From NCBI GenBank assembly GCA_963691705.1, contig OY829539.1, forward strand, positions 11,906,501-11,970,500: 64,000 nt of DNA, in the 5' to 3' direction. The stretch is from Viola odorata. Taxonomy: Eukaryota > Streptophyta > Magnoliopsida > Malpighiales > Violaceae. Under the pieces are notes generated by a model. The model was not told the origin of the DNA. It did no database searches and worked only from the letters and a program-made list of their open reading frames with translations. Positions 55,399 to 64,000 of this stretch are shown here, in pieces. Each line of letters opens with the position of its first letter. The stretch's first letter is position 1. The position numbers and the translations under genes were made by a program.

Positions 55399-56915
55399 TG
55401 ATTGCATTACATTTAATCATGTTTTTACTGTCCATTTACATATTGTTTGGGCAGTAAATCTATTGATTTCCCTTTTATTCCTCATGCTTTGACAGTTTTG
55501 GTTCTGGAGCGGAGTATTTTGGTGGAACGCAGGAGTTGATTACCAGATCGTCTTGGCCTAGAGCTTGGCCAAGACCCCTTCACGCAACAATCAACGATTA
55601 CCATTTCATCTTGGCCGCAAGCTTGGCTAATACTCATATCGCGAAAGGCCATCTCGAGCGACAGCGTCAACAAGCCTTTTGGGCCGCGTTTCATCTGGGC
55701 CTTGTGAGCTGACAAGTCGTAGCTATCCCGCGACTTTAGAGGGATCTGACGCCAATCTATTGAAGAATCCTATTTAGGATCTCCCTCTTTGTTGCGATTT
55801 ATTTCCCAAGAGAAAACATTACTATCTTTATCTTTTTAGATTTGTTTGAAGAGTTAGAGTTGGAGAAGGCAAAGGGGGCTTTAGCTTGTATTTAGCCAGA
55901 TTTTGTCTTGCCTCTCAACTCTCTCTTCTTTTCCCTTTTTCGACATTGAATTACTTTCCTGCTCCGGAATTTTCCTAGTGTGGAATTCTCGGATTTAATT
56001 TTATTATGCAATTAAATATTTTCCTTCTTCCATCTATGAGTACGTCTACCTAACATCTATTCTTGGTAAGGGTTGAGGAGTTCTGTTCTTATATATATTC
56101 GTGAGATCAAACCGCCCTTAATAGTCTCTATAATTCATATTCGTTTATTCCTTGAGTTTATTAAACCGCTAACTCATTAGAGATAAGACCTAATCGTTCT
56201 TGTGCCCTAGTAGAGAAGAGTTGCAACCAGCCTAGAAGGAAATGGAGCACCCGTCGGCTAGGCAAAGTAGGTCACTAGTCTCGCGCCAGACTAGAAGGAA
56301 TAAACGATCTAGACCAAGACCAGATTGACAACCTAGGGTTTCCATAGGGAAACAACTTGGCTAGGTACTGTCTTCCCCTGCGCTATTGATGAAGCGAACA
56401 ACCATTCAAGATAGCAGTCAAATGGATAAACCCTTTAACCAGCAAGGTGTCCCTTGGCTAGGATTATCAGGAAAGGGAGCACCCGCCAGATAATTTGAAG
56501 AGGAGGGAAGCAGGAGTGAACAGGAGCACCTCCACTCTATAACAGTACTACAAATTCAGAGATAAATACCCTTGAATCAATGATCGAATCATAAAGACAG
56601 AAGCTCTCATGTCGCCCTTACCAGGAATTCCCCTTTATTTGATATCTTATAATCTTGACCCTTGTCTTGGCCAAGCCTTTAACCAAGACTACTTTGAACT
56701 GTTTTATTTCCTTTGTTTTAGTCTTCAATTTCAGATTCACCCAACCAAAATCAGTGACGAGGAAGTCAACCAGGAACTACATTTCCCTAGAGGTCTCTGT
56801 GGACCGATCCTCTTACCGCAATCTACAAGTCCTTGTAGACAGTGATAAGTTGTATTTCTACCCCCATTTCTATATCTATCATACACTTATATTTGACGTG
56901 TTCGACACGCGATCA
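55399..56915 (+). repeat. LTR of Athila-like element D (1517 bp)
   Basis: Begins TGATTGCATTAC after the purine tract and ends GCGATCA before the PBS, giving TGAT/ATCA ends. No second copy is in the window, so boundaries are inferred from context. Confidence 0.65.
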
Positions 56916-56920
56916 AATTT

Positions 56921-56941
56921 TGGCGTCGTTGCCGGGGATTT
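56921..56941 (+). promoter_or_regulatory. PBS of D (tRNA-Asp type)
   Basis: TGGCGTCGTTGCCGGGGA, five bases after the LTR. Athila elements use TGGCGCCGTTGCCGGGGA, complementary to tRNA-Asp; one base differs here. Confidence 0.85.
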
Positions 56942-56982
56942 CTAACGGTATTTGTAGTTTCTTTTATTTTATTCTTTGACAG

Positions 56983-58758
56983 TTGATGACCAGGTCCTCT
57001 AACAGAGAACAAGATTTGTTACCTTACAATCCCAGTCTCACAAGGACCGAAGCACAACTTAGGAGGCAAGCTCGACAGAGAGAAGCCCCGGAAGAAAGTA
57101 AATCGAAAACCTCCAGTTTCGAAACAACTTACAGTTCAGACCACGATCTTGGCCAACACCTTGACCAAGACGAACCATTTGTTCTAGCCATGGAAGAAAA
57201 TCGACCAGAACCGACAATGAGGGAGCTGAACAGAACAACAGAACAGGAGACCTTTCCCTGTATCAACCTACCTGCTGTGGTGAATGATTGGTCCATAAAG
57301 ACCAACATGGTGGCCAACCTTCCCAAATTCTACGACCATTCAAATGAAAATGCATTCAAGCACCTGAGGAATCTACATGTTCAGTGTGACATTATGAAGC
57401 CAGCTGCTGTGAACATGGAAAGGGCAAAGCTAAAGGCCTTTCCAAGCTCTCTTGAAGGGGCTGCTCAAAACTGGTTTTATAGCTTGCCCCACAACGCCAT
57501 CAACACGTGGGCGGAGATGTCTACAATGTTCCTTAATAAGTATTGGAATGCAACGAAGGCGGGGATAGCCAGGAAAGACATGGCCGCAATTCAGCAACGA
57601 AGCGGCGAGAGCTTCAGTGACTACCATCAGCGGTTCCGTGAATTGCAAGAAGTTTGTCCCACTCACGGAGTAGCAGACAACACTATGATCCAATATTTCT
57701 ACGATGGGATGCTCTAGAGTTGCAAAGAAAAAGTGGATTCAACAGCTAGTGGAGCGTTGCAAGATCTGACGGTCACTAGAGCCAAAATGTTACTCCAGAC
57801 CATGGCAAACAATTGCCAGAATAACACCACTTCAGATAGAAATTATTTTCCTTCTTCTCTAAATGCAATTAATGTTGAACAAAAGCTTAATGATTTGACT
57901 GATATGGTTAAAAGCATTTCTGTTAATATTTCAGGATCAATGCCTTCAGGAAATCAGAATCAAGAGCAGATAGCTTCAGTGTGTGGGATATGCCAGCAGC
58001 AAGACCATCAGACCAATAACTGTTATATGGTGCAACACCCGGATGATATAAGCCAGGTTAACGCAGTATACCCACAGAATCAAGGAAGCATGCAAAACTT
58101 CCCTCAAGGAAGTAACCAATATTCATGGAGAGCTCACCAAAACTTCAGGTGGAGAGACCCACTCCCTCCAAACCAGAATCAGAATCAAGGTGTACCGCAG
58201 CAGCAGCAACAGTCCCCTATCAACTTCCAATATTTCGTGTCGCGCCTTTCAAATCAAAATCTAGGCCAAGCTCCTGGTCAAGCTCCGATGGCCCAACTAC
58301 CGCCTGCTCCTCGACCTTTGCAGCTTACTGGCCCATCCATAGAGGATACACTAAAAACCATGATGGAGCTGCAGAAAAATCATATGCAGTCAACACAGTC
58401 TAGCTTGGTAGAGCTACAGAAGCAGATCACTCAGATAGCTAATCAAGGCAAATTACCTTCCACCACGGTGAACAATCCCGCGCACAATGTTAGTGCCATG
58501 AGTTTAAGGAGTGAAAGTGTATTACCAGAAAGAGAAGGGGCGAAAACAGACAAAGAATTGGAGAAAATTCAGTCTAAAGAGTTGGATGAAGATGAGGAGG
58601 AAGAAGCTGAGGTAGAAGCTGTCTTGGCCAAACCTGCCGATAGTGCTGAAATCAAGAAACCAGAGCATGTCTTGGCCAAACCCATGGCCAAACCTGACCA
58701 GAAGGAGGAAGTGATAGAAATTCCTCCACCTTTTCCCCCCCAGATATTCAAAGGATAA
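56983..58758 (+). pseudogene. Gag of element D, one in-frame stop
   Basis: A 592-codon frame with TAG at 57715-57717. The capsid region has LPKFYDHSNENAFKHL, LKAFPSSLEGAAQNW and YHQRFRELQEVCP. The nucleocapsid part has CGICQQQDHQTNNC (C-x2-C-x4-H-x4-C). The C-terminal ~170 residues are Gln/Pro-rich, then Glu/Lys-rich, with repeated LAKP words encoded by the TTGGCCAA motif. It ends at TAA 58756 where homologous coding shifts frame. Confidence 0.82.
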
Positions 58759-59527
58759 AAAGCAAGATGAAGCTAGGGATTTTATGGCTATTTTTGGAAA
58801 AATAGTTGTCAATATTCCTATGTTAGACTTAATTGCAAAAGTCCCTTATTATGCCAAATTTCTTAAAGAATTGTGTACTAACAAAAGGAAAATTTGAGGT
58901 ATAGAGAGGGTAAATTTAGCTCAAGAAGTCTCGGCAGTACAACAACTTCCAGAGAAGTGCAAGGATCAAGGGACTTTCACCATTCCTTGTCAAATAGGAA
59001 ATAAGACCATTGAGAAGGCCCTTTGTGACTTGGGAGCCGGCATCAACGTCATGTCTTTGAGTGAGTTCGAAACCTTAAAAATAGGAACAATGAAGGAGAC
59101 TGACTTGGTGATCCAACTAGCCGACAGAACGATCATACGACCCAGAGGAGTAGTGAATGATGTCCTAGTAATGGTAAAGGATTTTATTTATCCGGTGGAT
59201 TTTTACATTGTCGAAATGAATGTTCAATTGCCTTCATGTACCACTGACGTCTTATTAGGGAGGCTGTTTCTAAGGACATCCAAAGCAAAAATTGACTGCT
59301 ACGAAGGGAGCATAATCTTGGAATTTTATGGAAGGACAATTAAATTCAGTATAACAGAAGCATTAAAACATCCTAATGATTTACATTGTGTGAATTTTCT
59401 TGATGTTTTAGATCCAATTACTGATGAAATTGCTGATATTTATATTAACGATCCCCTTGAGTATGTTTTGAGCAGGGGAATTTCCACAAAAACGCTGAAA
59501 GAATTGGAGGACAGAACAGGAGATTAG
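58742..59527 (+). pseudogene. Protease region of element D
   Basis: In the next frame: PYYAKFLKELCTNKRK, TGA near 58896, then a retropepsin-like site ALCDLGAGINVM (~59020-59055) and LLGRLFLRTSKAKID near its end. The D-L-G-A active site is the usual form in Athila. It ends at TAG 59525-59527. Confidence 0.75.
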
Positions 59528-59583
59528 AATGAACTCCAAGAAGTTCTGGCCAGTTTAGCTGATCCGGAAGAAACGACTCGATC

Positions 59584-61713
59584 TTGGCCTCGAGCTTGGC
59601 CAAGACTACGGCCAAGACTGCCAAGACAAAGAAGAAAATAGTAAGTTGTCAATTTGTGCAATCCACGGTTCCTAAATTCCTACCTTCTATTGTGCAGGCA
59701 CCACAGCTGGAATTGAAAGCCCTACCAGATCATCTCAAATACGCCTATCTAGGCCAAGACGACATCCTACCCGTTATAATTTTGGCCAAGTTGTCAAAAG
59801 ATGAAGAAGATAGGTTGGTGGCAGTCTTGAAGATGCATAAGGAAGCGATTGGGTGGACCATGGAAGACATAAAAGGAATATCAGCCAACATCTGTACCCA
59901 CAAAATTCACGAGGAGGAGGATAAGAAACCTATTCGGCAACCCCAGAGGAGATTGAACCCTCCGATGATGGAAGTGGTTAAAAAGGAAATAATTAAATTG
60001 CTAGATGCAAGGGTGATTTATCCCATCTCTGATAGCAGCTGGGTTTCCCCTGTGTAGGTAATTCCTAAGAAAATAGGTATTACCGTCATTGAAGGAAAAG
60101 ATGGAACTCAAAGAACGACAAGAATCCAAAACGGATGGAGGGCATGCATAGACTATCGAAGGCTGAATCAAGTCACTCAGAAGGATCATTTCCCATTGCC
60201 CTTCATCGACCAAATGGTGGAGAGACTTAGTGAAAAGTCTCACTATTGCTTCTTGGACGGCTACTCGGGGTTTCATCAAATTCCCGTTGCAACCAAAGAC
60301 CAAGAGAAGACGACGTTCACATGCCCTTTTGGAACGTTCGCCTACAGACGCATGCCATTTGGGCTGTGTAATGCGCCGGCCACCTTTCAAAGGTGTATGG
60401 TAAGCATTTTTTCGGAATATGTGGAGAAAAGTATCGAGGTATTCATGGATGACTTTACCGTTTACGGTAATGACTTTGAACAATTCTTATTTAATTTACA
60501 AAATATTTTGAAAAGATGTGTTGAAACATGCTTGGTTTTAAATTATGAAAAGTGCCATTTTATGGTAGATCAAGGAATAGTCCTTGGGCATGTGGTTTCA
60601 AAGAAAGGGATTGAGGTCGATTAGGCAAAATTTGATATTATAAAGAACCTGCCTTACCCCTCATGCTTGCGTGAGGTCCGAAGCTTTCTTGGCCATGCAG
60701 GTTTCTATCGCAGGTTCATAAAGGATTTTTCAAAAATTACCGAGCCAATGTGCAAGCTTCTACAAAAGGAGGTGGAGTTCGACTTCAATGAGGCATGTCA
60801 GAAATCGTTTGATAAACTGAAGGAGCAATTGACATCAGCACCGGACTGGAGCTTACCTTTTGAGCTGATGTGTGACGCAAGTGATGCTACCATGGGAGCG
60901 GTTCTTGGGCAGAAAAAAGGGAAAGATCCTCACGTGATCTATTACGCATCGAAGATGTTGGATGATGCCCAAAAAAATTATACCACGACTGAAAAAGAAT
61001 TGTTTACGATAGTTTTTTCCTTAGAGAAATTTAGATCATATCTGTTAAGGACAAAAATTATTGTATTTTCGGACCATGCAGCATTGAAATATCTCTTGGT
61101 CAAGCATGAGGCCAAACCTAGACTGATTCGTTGGATTCTTCTTTTGCAGGAGCATAATTTAGAAATTAAGGATAAAAGCGGCAGGGAAAACCTCGTGGCA
61201 GACCATCTTAGCCACTGCCTAGCAAAAGGAGACATGAATGAAATAAGGGCAGAATTTCCAGATGAAAAACTACTCTCGGTGACAGTGTCTAGGCCAAACC
61301 CACGCCTATAGTATGCGGAAATTGCGAATTACCTCGCAATAGGTAAACATTATGGGGATATGACCACATATGAGAGAGTAAAAGTCAAGCATGACAGTAA
61401 GTACTATATTTGGGATGATCCCTATTTGTGGAAGTTGGGAGCTGATCAATTACTTAGGAGATGTGTCCCTCAAAATGAGGCTTTATCAATTTTGAACTTT
61501 TGTCACTCTCAAACATGTGGAGGTCATTTTGGGGCTAGAAGAACAGCCCTGAAAGTCTTAGAGGCTGGTTTTTATTGGCCTACAATTTTTCAGGACAATT
61601 TTCTCTTTTGTAAAACATGTCCGGCCTGCCGAAAAGTAGGAAATATTAGCTCCCGAAATGAAATGCCTATGAACTTTATTCTTCATGTGAGATTTTTGAC
61701 ATATGGGGCATAG
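59584..61713 (+). pseudogene. RT and RNase H of element D plus start of integrase
   Basis: One frame with TAG at 60055, 60622 and 61309. It opens with an Ala/Lys-rich linker coded by the TTGGCCAAG motif. RT shows PIRQPQRRLNPPM, ACIDYRRLNQVTQKDHFPLPF and FMDD (~60443). RNase H shows LMCDASDATMGAVLG, TEKELFTIVF and FSDHAALKYL. Integrase starts with the H-H-C-C finger (CHSQTCGGHFG...CKTCPAC). The frame is lost near 61700, where [14 protein letters not shown] homology moves to the next frame. Confidence 0.82.
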
Positions 61714-61718
61714 ATTTT

Positions 61719-62600
61719 ATGGGACCTTTCCTTACTTCTTTTGGTAACAGGTATATTCTTTTGGCTGTGGATTATGTATCAAAATGGGTAGAGGCGAAAG
61801 CCACTAAGAATGATGATGCTAGGACTGTGATTTCCTTTATTAAATCTAACATCTTGAACAGATTCGGAATTCCTCGAGGAATCGTTAGTGATCGAGGAAC
61901 CCATTTCTGCAACAAGATTCTTTCTTCTCTTTTCAGGAAATATGGCATCACACACAGGGTATCCACGGCTTATCACCCATAAACAAACGGTCAAGCGGAA
62001 GTTTCAAATAGAGAGGTGAAGGCAATCTTGGCCAAGACAGTAGGCCTAGACAGACGCGATTGGAGCCAGCGCTTGGACGACGCGTTGTGGGCCTACAGAA
62101 CGGCTTACAAAAGCCCAATTGGGATGACGCCTTACAAGCCGGTCTATGGAAAGGCGTGCCACTTACCAGTGGGGTTGCAACACAAAACATATTGGGCTAT
62201 AAGGAAATGCAACGTGACCTATGACCAAGCTGGAGAAGAAAGGAAGCTACAACTCCACGAGCTAGAGGAGTTGAGAGACCAAGCTTATGACAACCAGCTG
62301 ATTGTCAAGATCAGAATGAAGGCTTATCATAACAAACAAATTGTTGGGAAACCTCTCTGCATAGGAGAGAAGGTTCTTCTATTTAATTCTCGTTTTAAAC
62401 TTTTTCCTGGAAAATTAAAAACAAAGTGGGAAGGCCCATTTGTTGTCACTAATATTTACCCTCATGGTGCAGTAGATATTAGGAATAATAAAACAGGTGC
62501 TGAGCTGAAGGTAAATGGCCAAAGATTGAAGCCATTCTTCGAAGGATTCCAGGAAGAAAAGAATTCAGAAAAGGTGGAAATTCCACCTATCAACGAATGA
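61719..62600 (+). pseudogene. Integrase core and C-terminus of element D
   Basis: The core has [12 protein letters not shown] (second Asp) and, after TAA at 61980-61982, [12 protein letters not shown] (Glu), [16 protein letters not shown] and [19 protein letters not shown] sits where CAA (Gln) is expected. The C-terminal domain is the GPF-V type without a chromodomain. Confidence 0.8.
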
Positions 62601-63141
62601 AGTCGTATGAAGGGTCAAGCCAAAGACTTAAAATAAAGGCGCTGCATGGGAGGCAACCCATGTTCTTTTATTTCTTCTAATTTTTGTAAATATCCTGTTA
62701 ATTCTTTTTGTTCTGGCTGTTTGCAGAAATTAAGTGTGGGGAAGAATTGCAGGTTTGGCCAAGAACTCGGCCAAACCTTGGGCCTAGACTGATGAAATCA
62801 GTAGGAGGCCAAACCTCGGGCCTAGACTATTAAAATCAATGGGACTCTATTTGCACTAGTGGGACACGTGTCAGAGCCGTCATTTTTCTACTTTTGAAGC
62901 AGACAAATTCAAAAAGCATTAAAGTGGAATTAATTGGAGGAGTGGAAAAACAAAACCGGCAACTCTGTGAATTCACCTCCCACTCTAACACTCCATTACC
63001 CACGTAACCAACAAAAATTGGACTCCCACCTGAGCTAAAAAGCAACAGTCTCTTCTTCTTCTTCTTCTCTCCCATTTAGAAAATCTCCAGAAAACCCAAA
63101 AAACCCTAACTCTCCATTCTTCTATCAAAAATCAACAAACC
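62601..63141 (+). other. Spacer between integrase and third ORF of D
   Basis: Contains hairpin CATGGG-AGGCAA-CCCATG (62645-62662), a purine-rich TTAAGTGTGGGGAAG word (62730-62744) resembling a PPT, and TTGGCCAAG copies at 62754-62775. 63030-63130 is a pyrimidine-rich leader. Confidence 0.65.
62645..62662 (+). other. Hairpin CATGGG-AGGCAA-CCCATG
   Basis: Same loop as at 10916-10933 in element A, with stem pairs changed at two positions but still complementary. Confidence 0.75.
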
Positions 63142-64000
63142 ATGACCACAGATGACTCCAACCAGTCCCCCGAACTTCCAACCCCAAACGAAAGCGACGA
63201 TTTAAGAGGCGGAGCTCCACCTGTTGCTCCACCGGAAAATACATCCTCCATTCGTCGTCGTCTCTAGACGATGATAGATGAAGACGCCGAGGATGATGCC
63301 GACGCTGGGGCTGATTCGGAGGACAATGTCAGAGGAAAAGACCGGGCCGTCGTCTTGAGTGACACAGACTCTGATGACGTTCCGTTGATCAGAAGAAAGA
63401 AGCCGACGAATCGCACTACCACAGCAACGGACAGAGAGGAACGGCGGGAAAAACGAAAGAGGAAGCGTGATGAGCAGACGACGGAGGGGACAATCCCAGC
63501 TCCGACCGTGGCGGCAGAAAGACCCACAAAGCCACCTCCGGCGAGGAAACCCAGCACAACCGCACCACCAAAAAAGACCGGGCGAGTGAAGCAGGTGGCT
63601 CGCAAGAATCCAGTATCGCCGAGGGTTGAGGCCGATAAGACTCCGGCAAACCCTAAGAAATCCAGTGCCGCTCCTTCGACCGCCAAAAGCAAAGGAAAGA
63701 AAAAGGTGGTGGTGGAAGATGATGATGATGATGAGGACGACACTCCAGTCTTGGCCAAGACTCCGACCAAGACTGTTAAGGTACCTTCTCTTCCTCCCCT
63801 GCACAGACTTCGAGGCTGGCTTCAATTTGATACGTCATACCTCAAATCTAAATTGATAGATATCTACTCATGTGATATCCCTGCTTTTGCTGGCCTTGAT
63901 TTCGATTTCCTAGATCAGATGGGATTAGGAATTAGAATTAGGGAATTTGTGTATGCTATTGGCTGGGTTCCCTTAATGTCTGTTGACTGTGATGCATATA
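63142..64000 (+). pseudogene. Third (env-position) ORF of element D, partial, one stop
   Basis: Frame from ATG 63142, TAG at 63265-63267, then open to the window end. The first ~200 residues are low complexity: acidic stretches, basic clusters (RKRKR, KGKKK) that could be nuclear signals, and Pro/Lys-rich parts. From ~63800 a folded-looking part begins (RLRGWLQFDTSYLKSKLIDIY). Athila elements have an ORF here, sometimes called env-like. No signal peptide or membrane segment is visible in this part, so an envelope role is not supported. Confidence 0.6.

Larger units (their letters stand above)
55399..64000 (+). mobile_element. Athila-like Ty3/gypsy retrotransposon D, 3' end off window
   Basis: LTR, tRNA-Asp-type PBS, gag, protease, RT/RNase H, integrase, spacer and the start of a third ORF, the order known for Athila. 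Nonsense codons include CAA/CAG-type to TAA/TAG and TGG to TAG, plus at least three frame changes. No 3' LTR is seen within the window. Confidence 0.85.

Noticed and set aside
63202..63825. Minus-strand 207-codon frame
   Set aside because: Shadow of the low-complexity third ORF of element D.
1..64000. tRNA, rRNA or organelle-derived genes
   Set aside because: None recognised by eye; tRNA-like words are primer-binding sites only.

Overview
This window is plant nuclear DNA, most likely from a eudicot. It consists almost entirely of nested Ty3/gypsy LTR retrotransposons around one small island of host genes at about 19.5-24.4 kb. The evidence is the primer-binding sites, the RT, RNase H and integrase motifs, the ORF1-gag-pol order of Tat/Ogre-type elements, an Athila-type element, and one spliced host gene. 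All lineage names are inferences from motif patterns; no database search was possible.

Layout: (1) 1-3155, minus strand: the 5' end of a gypsy element (LTR, gag, protease) that continues off the left edge. It is inserted in the 5' LTR of (2), 3156-17752, a Tat/Ogre-like element called A here: LTR, Arg-type PBS, ORF1, a satellite-like array, gag remnants, a repeat-rich 3' UTR, PPT and LTR. A has lost its capsid core, protease, RT, RNase H and integrase. It sits next to (3), 17753-18790, a degenerate LINE-ORF1-like (DUF4283/zinc-knuckle) sequence, part of which forms a roughly 330-bp-arm inverted repeat. (4) 19.5-24.4 kb: a possible truncated NDR1/HIN1-like gene and a two-exon gene for a single-pass membrane protein, both on the minus strand. 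(5) 24375-54668: a tandem recombinant array of a second Tat/Ogre-like family (B) with the order LTR fragment - 3' UTR - LTR - full internal region - 3' UTR - LTR - start of another internal region. (6) 33186-40956: a complete, young gypsy element (CRM-like chromovirus, called G) nested in the gag of B. It has 927-bp LTRs with seven differences and a 5-bp target duplication, ACCTA. (7) 54669-64000: an Athila-like element (D) whose LTR is also preceded by a 3' tail and PPT and followed by PBS, gag, protease, RT/RNase H, integrase and the start of a third, env-position ORF running off the right edge.

No retroelement here is intact. Nonsense codons and frameshifts break every gag or pol, and several are CGA-to-TGA changes expected from decay of methylated CpG. 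The most unusual signals are non-coding: an eight-fold palindrome cassette in the promoter region of G; a CTTGGCCAAG palindrome scattered through both LTR and coding parts of D; a higher-order satellite array between ORF1 and gag in A; a core repeat motif shared by the 3' UTR arrays of A and B; and small hairpins whose stems differ between families but still pair.
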